Source: Dinoroseobacter sp049800775 (GTDB lineage: Bacteria > Pseudomonadota > Alphaproteobacteria > Rhodobacterales > Rhodobacteraceae). From it: 64,000 nucleotides of DNA. Location of the stretch: NCBI RefSeq assembly GCF_049800775.1, contig NZ_JBNAFR010000003.1:434001-498000 (forward strand). The letters run 5' to 3'. Shown piece by piece: positions 40,478-49,306 of the stretch. The notes under the pieces were generated by a model that ran no database searches, had not been told where the DNA came from, and saw only the letters and a program-made list of their open reading frames with translations. Both the position numbers and the translations under genes were made by a program. Numbering within the stretch: the stretch's first letter is position 1; each line of letters begins with the position of its first letter.

Positions 40478-41719
40478 ATGACCGGAATTCTGAACGGGAT
40501 GCGCGTCGTGGAAAGTTCGGCCTTTGTGGCTGTCCCGCTCGCGGGGATGACGCTGGCCCAGATGGGCGCGGATGTGATCCGCTTTGACCGGCTGGAAGGC
40601 GGGCTCGATGCCGGGCGCTGGCCCTTGGCGCCTTCAGGGCAGAGCCTGTTCTGGGCCGGGCTGAACAAGGGCAAACGCTCCATCGCGGTGGATCTCAGCC
40701 GCCCCGAGGGGCGCGAGCTGGTCACCCGGACCATCGCCGCACCGGGCGAGGATGCAGGCATTCTGCTCACCAATCTGCGGGTGCGCGGCTGGATGGATTA
40801 CGAGACCCTGCGCCAGCAGCGCGAAGACCTGATCATGGTCACCCTGCTCGGCGATCGCCATGGCCGTCCGCAGGTGGATTACACGGTGAACCCCGCGCTC
40901 GGCATTCCCGACATCACCGGCCCCGAGGGCCATGACGCGCCGGTCGCCAATGCCTTGCCTGCCTGGGATCTGATGGCGGGGCATATGTGCGTCTCATCGG
41001 TGCTGGCGGCCGAGCGCCACCGGCTCCGGCATGGGGCGGGGCAGGAGGTGGCGTTGACCCTCAAGGATGTGGCCGCCGCCACGCTTGGCCATCTCGGCAT
41101 GATCGGCGATGCGGTGCTGAACGAGACCCAGCGGGGCAAATCGGGCAATGCGCTTTACGGCGCCTATGGGCAGGACTTCCTCTGCGCGGATGGCAAGCGC
41201 ATCATGGTGATCGGTCTGACCGGGCGGCAATGGTCCGGGCTGGTCAAGGTCACGGGCACCGAGCACGAGATGGATGCATTGGCACGCCGCACGCGGCGCG
41301 ATCTGTCGGATGAAGGCACCCGTTGGGAGCTGCGCGCGGAGATCACCGAGATCCTGCGCCCGTGGTTCGCGGCGCGCCCGGCAGATGTGATCGGCGAGAT
41401 CTTCGAGGCGGCCAAGCTGACCTGGTCGCAATTCCGCACGGTGAAAGAGGCCGTGACCGAGGACCCGGATCTGAGCCCCGACAACCCGGTCTTCACCGAA
41501 CTTGCGCAGGCGGGGCTCGGACAATTCCCGGTCCCGGGCCATGCGGCGGCCTTCTCGGAATACGCGCGCTCCGCGCCGCAGCCGGCCCCCTTGCTGGGCG
41601 AGAACACCGAGGAGGTGCTGAGCTGCGTCACGGGCCTCGACGACACCGAGATTGCGCATCTCTACGATCAGGGAATTGTCGGGGGCGGGCGGTCTGCCAA
41701 GCTCTATACCGCCGCCTGA
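40478..41719 (+). CDS. mct: CaiB/BaiF CoA-transferase, mesaconyl-CoA C1-C4 transferase-like
   Basis: This 413-residue protein is a class-III CoA transferase. The N-terminus (LNGMRVVESSAFVAVPLAGMTLAQMGADVIRFD) and the catalytic aspartate at Asp164 in LPAWDLMAG are clear. Its length and position beside a mesaconyl-C4-CoA-hydratase-like gene and mcl match the Chloroflexus mcl/mct/meh set, in which this enzyme moves CoA from the C1 to the C4 carboxyl of mesaconate. The start has GGGAGGA upstream. A terminator follows, so it ends the operon. Specificity is inferred from context only. Confidence 0.72.
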   Translation: MTGILNGMRVVESSAFVAVPLAGMTLAQMGADVIRFDRLEGGLDAGRWPLAPSGQSLFWAGLNKGKRSIAVDLSRPEGRELVTRTIAAPGEDAGILLTNLRVRGWMDYETLRQQREDLIMVTLLGDRHGRPQVDYTVNPALGIPDITGPEGHDAPVANALPAWDLMAGHMCVSSVLAAERHRLRHGAGQEVALTLKDVAAATLGHLGMIGDAVLNETQRGKSGNALYGAYGQDFLCADGKRIMVIGLTGRQWSGLVKVTGTEHEMDALARRTRRDLSDEGTRWELRAEITEILRPWFAARPADVIGEIFEAAKLTWSQFRTVKEAVTEDPDLSPDNPVFTELAQAGLGQFPVPGHAAAFSEYARSAPQPAPLLGENTEEVLSCVTGLDDTEIAHLYDQGIVGGGRSAKLYTAA

Positions 41720-41751
41720 CACCGCGTTTCTTCTGCCTGACCCCGGGCCTC

Positions 41752-41789
41752 GCCGCCTGCGCCGCTTCCTTCGGCGCGGGCGGCTTTTT
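41752..41789 (+). terminator. intrinsic terminator of the sga-mct operon
   Basis: A 13-bp GC-rich stem (41752-41764 with 41772-41784, one mismatch) with a 7-nt loop is followed by TTTTT (41785-41789), 33 bp after the mct stop. Confidence 0.88.
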
Positions 41790-41974
41790 CATGTTGGTCG
41801 GTGGGTGCAGGGCGTCTGCCCAATGGGCTGAAACACCGGTGGCCGGGGGCGGCGAAGGCGATGCCGTGACCAAGAGAATCGCACCCAGTCCCGCTGGCGA
41901 ATCGTTTCAGCCTGACGTTTTTTTGCAGGGAAAATTCCCATAAGTTACTGCAGGATCAATGATTTTCATATTCT

Positions 41975-42020
41975 AGAGGTACGCACCTCAAAAATATGTA
42001 GACCTGAGGTGCGTACCTCA
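41975..42020. promoter_or_regulatory. twin 16-bp LacI-like operators before the ABC operon
   Basis: AGAGGTACGCACCTCA (41975-41990) and TGAGGTGCGTACCTCA (42005-42020) are near-perfect inverted copies of each other, and each is itself a palindrome with a central CG, as LacI-family sites have. Their centres are 30 bp apart, about three helix turns. The likely regulator is the LacI protein encoded at 49307 in the same operon. Confidence 0.75.
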
Positions 42021-42083
42021 GATAGCGTGACAGCATGCCGCGATTCGTCCTTGGGCTTGGTGGCAAAAAAACGGGAGGAATGA

Positions 42084-43403
42084 ATGTCATATTCAAAACT
42101 GGCAACGGCCAGTGCCATTGCACTTGCGGCCACAGGGGTCGCGAACACGGCGCAAGCCGAGGATCTGACCCTGTGCTGGGCCGCGTGGGATCCGGCCAAT
42201 GCCTTGGTCGAGCTGTCCAAAGAATTCGAGGCCCAGTCGGGCCACAGCATGAACTTCGAGTTCATCCCATGGCCGAATTTCGCAGACCGGATGCTCAACG
42301 AGCTGAACTCCGGCGGCAAACTCTGCGATCTGTTGATCGGGGACAGCCAGTGGATCGGCGGGGGTGCCGAGAACGGCCATTACGTCAAGCTGAACGACTT
42401 CTTCGAGGCCGAGGGCATCTCGATGGACGACTTCGCACCGGCCACGGTCTATGCCTATTCCACATGGCCCAAAGGCACGCCGAACTATTACGCGCTGCCC
42501 GCGATGGGGGATGCGAATGGCTGGTTCTATCGCAAGGACTGGTTCGAGCGCGAGGACATCCAGGCCGCCTATAAGGAAGCCACGGGCGAGGACCTGCGCG
42601 AGCCGCAGTCCCAGCGCGAGATGCTGCAGATTGCGCAGTTCTTCCAGGGGCGCGAGATCGACGGCAAAACCGTCTATGGCGCGGCGATCTTCACCGAGCG
42701 CGGCTCGGAAGGGATCACCATGGGGGTGACCTCGGCGCTCTATCCGTGGGGGTTCAAGTATGAAAACACCCCGGGATCTTACGACATGGAAGGGGCTGTG
42801 AACTCGCCGGAGGCCGTCGAAGCGCTTGAATTCTATAAGGAGTTCTACGCGACCGCGACCCCGCCGGGCTACACGAACTCCTATATGGGTGAGAGCCTCG
42901 ATGCGTTCAAATCCGGTCAGGTCGCCATGGCCATGAACTGGTTCGCGTTCTTCCCGGGTCTTTATGCGGATCCCTCCACGGGCGGCGACAAGATCGACTT
43001 CTTCGTGAACCCACCGCAGAACCAGGCCGGCTCGACGCTGGGCGGGCAGGGGATCTCGGTGGTCGCCTATTCCGACAAGCAGGATGCCGCGCTTGAGTAT
43101 ATCAAGTGGTTCGCCGATCCCGGTGTGCAGGCAAAATGGTGGGAGCTGGGCGGCTATTCGGCCCATAACTCCGTGCTGAACGATCCGGGCTTTGTCGACA
43201 GCCAGCCCTTTGCCGGGGACTTCCTCGAGGCGATGGGCGCTGTGCAGGACTTCTGGCAGGAGCCGGCCTATGCCGAGCTGTTGCTGGCGATGCAGAAGCG
43301 CGTCCATGACTACGTGGTCGCCGATCAGGGCAGCGCGAAAGAGGCGCTCGACAAGCTGATCGAGGACTGGACCGAGGTCTTCGAGGACGAAGGCAAGCTC
43401 TAA
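42084..43403 (+). CDS. ABC transporter solute-binding protein (family 1, polyol/sugar type)
   Basis: This 439-residue periplasmic binding protein has a signal peptide (MSYSKLATASAIALAATGVANTAQA) and a family-1 sugar-binding fold (EDLTLCWAAWDPANALVELSKEFEAQSGHSMNFEFIPWPNF..., GDANGWFYRKDWF). GGGAGGA precedes the ATG. It is first of the operon, behind the twin operators. The transporter it belongs to resembles the rhizobial glycerol importer GlpSTPQV in gene content, so a polyol is the likely ligand; this is inference. Confidence 0.88.
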   Translation: MSYSKLATASAIALAATGVANTAQAEDLTLCWAAWDPANALVELSKEFEAQSGHSMNFEFIPWPNFADRMLNELNSGGKLCDLLIGDSQWIGGGAENGHYVKLNDFFEAEGISMDDFAPATVYAYSTWPKGTPNYYALPAMGDANGWFYRKDWFEREDIQAAYKEATGEDLREPQSQREMLQIAQFFQGREIDGKTVYGAAIFTERGSEGITMGVTSALYPWGFKYENTPGSYDMEGAVNSPEAVEALEFYKEFYATATPPGYTNSYMGESLDAFKSGQVAMAMNWFAFFPGLYADPSTGGDKIDFFVNPPQNQAGSTLGGQGISVVAYSDKQDAALEYIKWFADPGVQAKWWELGGYSAHNSVLNDPGFVDSQPFAGDFLEAMGAVQDFWQEPAYAELLLAMQKRVHDYVVADQGSAKEALDKLIEDWTEVFEDEGKL

Positions 43404-43413
43404 CTCCCCGCCG

Positions 43414-43472
43414 GGTGCGCGATCCCGTCGCGCACCGGCACCCCCTCGCGCCGGGACCCCCCGGTCCCGGCG
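43414..43472 (+). other. tandem hairpins between binding-protein and permease genes
   Basis: GGTGCGCGA (43414-43422) pairs with TCGCGCACC (43428-43436), and CGCCGGGACC (43449-43458) pairs with GGTCCCGGCG (43463-43472). Both are perfect and lack T-runs. Such structures after a binding-protein gene typically protect its mRNA and lower expression of downstream permeases. Confidence 0.75.
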
Positions 43473-43499
43473 TATCTTTCCAGGACACAGGCCAATCAC

Positions 43500-44447
43500 A
43501 TGTCTGACCGGACAATAGATCGCGTTGCGGCGGCAACGCCCACTCCAGTTGCGCGCAAAATCAAGGGTTTGTCGGACCGGGCCATCGCCTGGATCTTCGT
43601 GGCCCCGACGATTTTCCTCTTGCTGGCGATCAACATCTTCCCGCTGATCTGGACGATCCGGCTGAGCTTTACCAACTACAAGGCCAACCGCATCAACCGC
43701 GAGCCCGAGTTCATCGGGTTGCGCAATTACGAGCGGATCCTGACCGATAGCGACATCTGGCTGAACATGCAGGCCACGGCGCATTTCCTGTTCTGGACGA
43801 TCTTCTTTCAGGTCCTGATCGGGTTCACGTTGGCTTGGCTGATCAACAAGAAGTTCAAGGGCAACGACCTGTGGACGACGATCATCGTGCTGCCGATGAT
43901 GTTGTCGCCGGCGGTGGTCGGCAACTTCTGGAAATTCCTCTACCAGCCGCAGATCGGCCTGTTCAATTACATCGTCAGCTTCTTCACCGGCAAGGACCCG
44001 TCGAGCTTCGAAATGCTGGGCAGCGTCAATCTCGCGCCCTGGTCGATCGTGATCGTAGACACGTGGATGTGGACCCCCTTCGTGATGCTGATCTGCCTCG
44101 CGGGGCTGCGATCAATCCCCGATTACATCTACGAGGCGGCCGAGATCGACCGCGCCTCGAAATTGCGGCAGTTCTTCACCATCACGATCCCCATGGTCCT
44201 GCCCTTCCTGATGCTGGCCGTGCTGTTCCGCGGGATCGAGAACTTCAAGATGTTCGATCTGGTGGTGCAGCTTACGGGGGGCGGGCCCGGCTCGGTCACC
44301 GAGCTCACCTCGATCAACCTCAAACGCGAAGCCTTTGAGAAGTGGCGCACGGGCTATGCCTCGGCCTATGCGATCATCCTCTTCGTGACCGTCTTCGGCC
44401 TCGCCAGCATCTACGTCAAAGCCCTGAACAAGGTAAAAGAGAGATGA
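43500..44447 (+). CDS. ABC transporter permease (MalF-like)
   Basis: This 315-residue protein has about six membrane helices and the cytoplasmic EAA loop (YEAAEIDRASKLRQFFTITIPMVLPF) that docks with the ATPase. The N-terminus is cytoplasmic and polar. The family is the carbohydrate uptake CUT1 type. Its TGA overlaps the next ATG by 4 bp, so the two permeases are coupled. Confidence 0.92.
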   Translation: MSDRTIDRVAAATPTPVARKIKGLSDRAIAWIFVAPTIFLLLAINIFPLIWTIRLSFTNYKANRINREPEFIGLRNYERILTDSDIWLNMQATAHFLFWTIFFQVLIGFTLAWLINKKFKGNDLWTTIIVLPMMLSPAVVGNFWKFLYQPQIGLFNYIVSFFTGKDPSSFEMLGSVNLAPWSIVIVDTWMWTPFVMLICLAGLRSIPDYIYEAAEIDRASKLRQFFTITIPMVLPFLMLAVLFRGIENFKMFDLVVQLTGGGPGSVTELTSINLKREAFEKWRTGYASAYAIILFVTVFGLASIYVKALNKVKER

Positions 44448-45406
44448 GCGGGTATTCCATCACCGAACCCTCCAACCGAACCAAGTGGTTCGCAGGGACG
44501 CTGGTCATCCTCTATGCGCTGATCACGATGATCCCGCTGGTCTGGATCGGCTTCACCGGGTTCAAGAGCCCTGCGGACGCGATCAGCTATCCGCCGAAAT
44601 ACATCATCGGCAGCGAGAGCGAGGCCGGGTTCCAGCCCACGCTGGAAGGCTATGTGAACCTCTTCACCACGCGGACCCGCCAGACCCAGGAATTCCTCGA
44701 GGCGAACCCGCCCGAGAACTGGGCGGATGAGATCGTGCGCAAATACGACATGGTCATCGTCGGCCCGTCGAAGTTCGGCGAGCGCTTCATGAACTCGGTG
44801 ATCATCGGGTTCGGCTCCACCTTCCTGAGCATCTTCCTCGGCACGCTGGCCGCCTATGCCTTCAGCCGGTTCAAGATCCCGTTGGCCGATGACCTGCTGT
44901 TCTTCATCCTCAGTACGCGGATGATGCCACCCATCGCGGTCGCGATCCCGATCTTCCTGATGTATCGAAATCTCGGGCTGTCGGACACGCATCTGGGCAT
45001 GATCCTGCTCTATACGGCGGTGAACATCTCGCTCGCAGTGTGGCTGCTGAAAGGGTTCATCGACGAGATCCCGCGCGAGTATGAAGAGGCCGCGCTGATC
45101 GACGGCTACACACGGTTTCAGGCCTTCTACAAGGTGGTGCTGCCCCAAGCGGCGACGGGCATCGCCTCCACTGCGATCTTCTGCCTGATCTTTGCCTGGA
45201 ACGAGTATGCCTTTGCGGTGCTTCTGACTTCGGCGACGGCACAGACCGCACCGCCTTTCATCCCGACGATCATCGGCATTGGCGGTCTCGACTGGCCGGC
45301 TGTGGCGGCGGGGGCCACGATCTTCCTCTTGCCGGTCATGATCTTCACCATTCTGTTGCGCAAGCACCTGCTGCGCGGGATCACATTCGGAGCCGTCCGC
45401 AAATGA
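44444..45406 (+). CDS. ABC transporter permease (MalG-like)
   Basis: This 320-residue protein has six membrane helices and the EAA loop EEAALIDGYTRFQAFYKVVLPQAATGI. A larger periplasmic insertion (about residues 50-105, rich in polar residues) precedes the conserved domain. It overlaps both neighbours by ATGA. Partner of the MalF-like permease in the polyol-type importer. Confidence 0.92.
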   Translation: MSGYSITEPSNRTKWFAGTLVILYALITMIPLVWIGFTGFKSPADAISYPPKYIIGSESEAGFQPTLEGYVNLFTTRTRQTQEFLEANPPENWADEIVRKYDMVIVGPSKFGERFMNSVIIGFGSTFLSIFLGTLAAYAFSRFKIPLADDLLFFILSTRMMPPIAVAIPIFLMYRNLGLSDTHLGMILLYTAVNISLAVWLLKGFIDEIPREYEEAALIDGYTRFQAFYKVVLPQAATGIASTAIFCLIFAWNEYAFAVLLTSATAQTAPPFIPTIIGIGGLDWPAVAAGATIFLLPVMIFTILLRKHLLRGITFGAVRK

Positions 45407-45591
45407 GCAAGTTCTTCAACGGCCTTCTCCGGCTGCGGCGCGGCCCATGGGAGATGCTGGCCACCATCATCATCGCGCTCGGGGTGTTCATGCTGATGCA
45501 GCCCTTCGCGATCTGGGCCTTCACCTATTCCTTCATCACAACTTTGATCGGCACGGTGATGTTCATCATCGTCAGCCATTTCCCGGAGTAA
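45403..45591 (+). CDS. DUF2160-like small membrane protein of the transporter
   Basis: This 62-residue protein has a short basic start (MSKFFNGLLRLRRGPWEM) and two membrane helices (LATIIIALGVFMLMQPFAIWAF and FITTLIGTVMFIIVSHFP). It matches the DUF2160 type found inside GlpSTPQV-like glycerol transporter operons. It is coupled to the permease gene by ATGA and lies 2 bp before the ATPase. It probably assists assembly or stability of the importer; no catalytic motif exists. Confidence 0.75.
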   Translation: MSKFFNGLLRLRRGPWEMLATIIIALGVFMLMQPFAIWAFTYSFITTLIGTVMFIIVSHFPE

Positions 45592-45593
45592 GC

Positions 45594-46688
45594 ATGGCGC
45601 AGATTGTCATCAAGAACCTCAAGAAGCAGTTCGGGGATTTCACCGCCGTCCGCGAGAGCTCGTTCACCATCGAGGATGGAGAGTTCTTCATGCTGCTCGG
45701 CCCCTCGGGCTGCGGCAAGACCACGACCCTGCGGATGATCGCAGGGCTGGAGCTGCCGACCTCGGGCGAGATCTTTCTCGACGGCGAAGAGATCGCGCAA
45801 CGCGCCCCCTCGCAGCGCGATATCGCCTTCGTCTTCCAGATGTTCGCGCTCTACCCGCATATGAATGTCTACAACAACCTCGCCTATCCCCTGAAAAGTC
45901 AGGGCATGCCCCGGGCGCAGATCCGGACCAAGATTGACGAGGTGGCGGGCATTCTCGGCATCACCGACATCCTCAAGAAGCCCGTCGGGGGCCTCTCGGG
46001 TGGGGATCGCCAGCGGGTCGCGCTGGGTCGCGCCATCGTGCGGGAACCCAAGGCGTTCATGATGGATGAGCCGCTCGGCGCGCTCGATGCCGAGTTCCGC
46101 GAGCATATGGCCGAAGAGCTCCGGGCGCTCCATGACCGGATGGGGGCGACCACGGTCTACGTGACCCATGACCAGCTCGAGGCGATGCAGATGGGCGACA
46201 AGATCGTCGTGATGAACAACGCCGTGGTCGAGCAGTTCGGCACCCCGCAAGAGATCTATGACAAGCCCGCGACCATGTTCGTCGCCGATTTCATCGGCTC
46301 GCCCTCGATGAACTTCCTGAAGTTCCACGGCAAGGTCGGGACCGGCGATGCGGAGGTCGCGATGCATGCCAACAGTTTCGCCGTGCCCCTGACCCGCGAG
46401 CCTTTCGAGGGGGATATGGCCTTTGGCGTGCGCCCCGAGCATATCCGGCTCGCCGATGATGCGCCCTTCCGGGCCGAAGTGCTGGCAAGCGAGTATCTCG
46501 GCACCACCCAGATCGTCACGCTGAACACGGCAGCGGGCGAGGTGAAGGCCCGGGTCGATGCCAAGCAGGTTGCCAAGACCGGCGAGACCGTGGGCCTCGC
46601 CTTCAATCCCGGGACGGTCACGCTCTTTGACCGGCAATCGGGCCGGGCCCTGAAATCCGAACTGAATGAGGGCGTGCTCCATGGCTGA
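45594..46688 (+). CDS. ABC transporter ATPase (MalK/UgpC/GlpS type)
   Basis: This 364-residue ATPase has Walker A GPSGCGKTTT, the Q-loop VFQMFALYPHM, the signature LSGGDRQRVALGRA (with D in place of the usual Q), Walker B AFMMDEPLGALD and the switch VTHDQ. The C-terminal regulatory OB-fold domain (FGVRPEHI, LGTTQIV) is complete. The VFQMF Q-loop (M after Q) is found in GlpS-like ATPases. It overlaps the second ATPase gene by 8 bp. Confidence 0.9.
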   Translation: MAQIVIKNLKKQFGDFTAVRESSFTIEDGEFFMLLGPSGCGKTTTLRMIAGLELPTSGEIFLDGEEIAQRAPSQRDIAFVFQMFALYPHMNVYNNLAYPLKSQGMPRAQIRTKIDEVAGILGITDILKKPVGGLSGGDRQRVALGRAIVREPKAFMMDEPLGALDAEFREHMAEELRALHDRMGATTVYVTHDQLEAMQMGDKIVVMNNAVVEQFGTPQEIYDKPATMFVADFIGSPSMNFLKFHGKVGTGDAEVAMHANSFAVPLTREPFEGDMAFGVRPEHIRLADDAPFRAEVLASEYLGTTQIVTLNTAAGEVKARVDAKQVAKTGETVGLAFNPGTVTLFDRQSGRALKSELNEGVLHG

Positions 46689-47673
46689 GGTTTCGCTCAA
46701 GAACGTGTCCAAGGCCTTTGGCAAGACCCAGGCCGTCTCGGATATCTCCATGACCATCGAGAATGGGGCGTTCGTCGTGCTCCTCGGGCCCACGGGGGCG
46801 GGCAAGACCACGACCCTGCGCCTGATCTCGGGGCTGGAAAAGCTCGATGCGGGCAGCATCCATATCGGCGGGCGCGATGTCGGCGATGAGACCCCGGCAC
46901 AGCGCGACGTGGCGATGGTGTTTCAGCAATACTCGCTCTATCCGCATATGTCGGTGCGGGACAATCTGGCCTTCCCCCTGCGCTCGCCCATCCTCAAGAC
47001 GCCCGAGGATGTGATCGCCCAGAAGGTCCAGAAGATCGCTGAAGTGCTGCAGATTCCGCACAAGCTCGACAACAAGGCGACGGAGCTCTCGGGCGGCGAG
47101 ATGCAGCGCGTGTCGATCGGGCGGGCGCTGGTGCGCGATCCGGCGATCTACCTGATGGATGAACCGCTCAGCTCGCTCGACGCCAAGCTGCGCGCGGATC
47201 TCCGGGTGGAGCTCAAGCGCATCCATGCGGATCTCGGCTCGACACTTCTCTATGTCACCCATGACCAGATCGAGGCCATGACCATGGCCACCCATATCGG
47301 CGTGCTCGAGGAAGGGCGGCTCGTGCAATACGGCACGCCCAAGGACATCTACGAGAACCCCAGCAGCATCTATGTCGCCAGCCGCCTTGGCCTGCCGCGG
47401 ATCAACATCCTGCCCTCGTCGCTCTTTCCCGGCAGCCACAAGGGCCCGAGCATCGGGTTGCGCCCCGAGAATATCCGGCAGGGCGACGGGATTGCCGCGA
47501 CCGTCCTGAGGTCCGAGCATCTGGGGGATCAGACCCGGCTCCATCTCGAGGTCGAGGGCCATGCGATCACCACGCTCACGGATCCGCATCAGGATTACGC
47601 AGCCCATGAAACGATAAAAATCAGCCCGCAAAATCCACTCTATTTCGACGCCTCTGGCGCGCGGGTCGTGTAA
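46681..47673 (+). CDS. ABC transporter ATPase (GlpT type), second copy
   Basis: This 330-residue ATPase has Walker A GPTGAGKTTT, Q-loop VFQQYSLYPHM, signature LSGGEMQRVSIGRA, Walker B IYLMDEPLSSLD and switch VTHDQ. The regulatory C-terminal domain is shorter than in the first ATPase. Two non-identical ATPases suggest a heterodimeric motor, as in the glycerol importer GlpST. The start at 46681 sits in an 8-bp overlap with the first gene. Confidence 0.9.
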   Translation: MAEVSLKNVSKAFGKTQAVSDISMTIENGAFVVLLGPTGAGKTTTLRLISGLEKLDAGSIHIGGRDVGDETPAQRDVAMVFQQYSLYPHMSVRDNLAFPLRSPILKTPEDVIAQKVQKIAEVLQIPHKLDNKATELSGGEMQRVSIGRALVRDPAIYLMDEPLSSLDAKLRADLRVELKRIHADLGSTLLYVTHDQIEAMTMATHIGVLEEGRLVQYGTPKDIYENPSSIYVASRLGLPRINILPSSLFPGSHKGPSIGLRPENIRQGDGIAATVLRSEHLGDQTRLHLEVEGHAITTLTDPHQDYAAHETIKISPQNPLYFDASGARVV

Positions 47674-47685
47674 GGGAGGACCACC

Positions 47686-49305
47686 ATGGCTCAATTCATC
47701 AATGCCAAAGAGGATCTGGTCACGGAGGCCCTGGACGGGGTGCTCGCCGCTGCGGGCGGGGCGCTGTCGCGGCTCGACGGGTATCCGCATATCAAGGTCG
47801 TGTTCCGCTCCGACTGGGACAAGTCCCGGGTCGCGCTGGTCTCGGGCGGGGGCTCGGGGCATGAACCCGCCCATGCGGGGTTCGTGGGCGAGGGGATGCT
47901 CACCGCGGCGGTCTGCGGCGAGGTTTTTGCCTCCCCCTCGGTGGAGGCCGTGCTGGCCGGCATTCTGGCCGTGACCGGCGAGGCCGGGTGTCTCCTGATC
48001 GTCAAGAACTACACCGGCGACCGGCTGAATTTCGGGCTCGCCGCCGAGCGGGCCCGGGCGCTGGGCCGCAAGGTCGAGATGGTCGTGGTGGATGACGACA
48101 TCGCCTTGCCGGACCTGCCGCAGCCGCGCGGCGTGGCGGGCACGCTGTTTGTGCACAAGATCGCCGGGGCCATGGCCGAGCAGGGCGCGGATCTCGACAC
48201 GGTCACGGCGGCAGCAAAGGCCGTGATCGGCAAGGTCGCCTCGATCGGGATGAGCCTTGATACCTGCACCATTCCCGGCTCCAGCAAGGAAAACCGGATC
48301 GGGGCAGGCAAGGCCGAGCTGGGGCTCGGCATCCATGGCGAGCCGGGGGTGGAGCAGGTCGATTTCTCCACCGCCATGAGCGCCATGGGCACCGTGGTCG
48401 ACAAGCTGCGCGGCCATGCCGAAGGGCAGGCCGTGGCCATCGTGAACAATCTCGGCTCGACCACGCCGCTCGAGATGTCGGTGCTGACCCATGCCCTGAC
48501 CGAGGCCGGGCTGGTGGACCACCTGATCGGGCCCGCGCCGCTGATGACCTCGCTGGACATGCATGGCTTCTCGGTCTCGATCATGGCGGTGACCCCGGCA
48601 GAGCTGGCCGCGCTTGGCGCGCCGGTGCCCATGCCCGCCTGGCCCGGCATGGCGCAGGTGGTGACGCCTCCGGTCGTGCCGCTGCCCGATGGGCTCACCC
48701 CGATCGAGCCGATCCCCTCGCAGAACCCCAAAACCCGCGAGATCATCCAGAAGGTCACCGACCTGCTGATCGCGTCCGAGGCCAAGTTGAACACGCTCGA
48801 CGCCAAGTCCGGCGATGGGGACACCGGCAGCACCCTGGCCACGGCGGCGCGGGCGCTGCAATCGAGCCTCGACCGGATGCCGCTTGCGGATCTGACGCAG
48901 CTTTTCCCGGCCCTGGGCAATGAGCTGAGCCAGACCATGGGCGGATCGTCCGGCGTGATCCTCGCGATCTACTTCAACGCCGCGGGCGATGCCTGCGCCA
49001 ATGGTGCGACCGTGCAAAAGGCGCTGGTCGATGGTTTGACCCGTGTCAGCCAGGTGGGCGGGGCCTCGGTCGGGGACCGCACCATGATCGACGCGCTTGC
49101 CCCGGCATTGGACGCGCTGCCGAGCGGGATCTCTGCCGCCGCTGCAGCCGCCCGCACCGGCGCCGACAGCACCGCCGCCATCCATCGGGCCAAGGCCGGG
49201 CGGGCGGCCTATGTGCCCGAGGAAAACCTGCGGGGCCACAATGATCCGGGCGCAGAGGCCGTGGCGCTTCTGTTCGATGCGCTAGCCAGAGAAATGGTGA
49301 CCTAA
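47686..49305 (+). CDS. dihydroxyacetone-kinase-family kinase (DhaK and DhaL domains)
   Basis: This 539-residue, single-chain ATP-type kinase has a DhaK domain (residues 1-330) with GGGSGHEPAHAGFVG and the covalent substrate histidine His217 in GIHGEPGVE. A DhaL domain (about 355-539) carries DAKSGDGDTGSTLA (Mg-ATP aspartates) and MGGSSGV. Such enzymes phosphorylate dihydroxyacetone, D- or L-erythrulose or related ketoses. In this polyol-transport operon with dehydrogenase and isomerase genes, an erythrulose-type role is as plausible as glycerol/dihydroxyacetone use. GGGAGG precedes the ATG. Confidence 0.9.
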   Translation: MAQFINAKEDLVTEALDGVLAAAGGALSRLDGYPHIKVVFRSDWDKSRVALVSGGGSGHEPAHAGFVGEGMLTAAVCGEVFASPSVEAVLAGILAVTGEAGCLLIVKNYTGDRLNFGLAAERARALGRKVEMVVVDDDIALPDLPQPRGVAGTLFVHKIAGAMAEQGADLDTVTAAAKAVIGKVASIGMSLDTCTIPGSSKENRIGAGKAELGLGIHGEPGVEQVDFSTAMSAMGTVVDKLRGHAEGQAVAIVNNLGSTTPLEMSVLTHALTEAGLVDHLIGPAPLMTSLDMHGFSVSIMAVTPAELAALGAPVPMPAWPGMAQVVTPPVVPLPDGLTPIEPIPSQNPKTREIIQKVTDLLIASEAKLNTLDAKSGDGDTGSTLATAARALQSSLDRMPLADLTQLFPALGNELSQTMGGSSGVILAIYFNAAGDACANGATVQKALVDGLTRVSQVGGASVGDRTMIDALAPALDALPSGISAAAAAARTGADSTAAIHRAKAGRAAYVPEENLRGHNDPGAEAVALLFDALAREMVT

Positions 49306-49306
49306 A

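Noticed and set aside
36518..41719. Itaconate degradation operon (CoA transferase, hydratase, citramalyl-CoA lyase)
   Set aside because: mtkAB and sga in the same operon point to malyl-CoA and glyoxylate first. Kept only as an alternative for meh and mct.
46618..49239. An 873-codon open frame on the minus strand
   Set aside because: It is antisense to the second ATPase and the DhaK-family kinase and has low-complexity His/Arg-rich composition.
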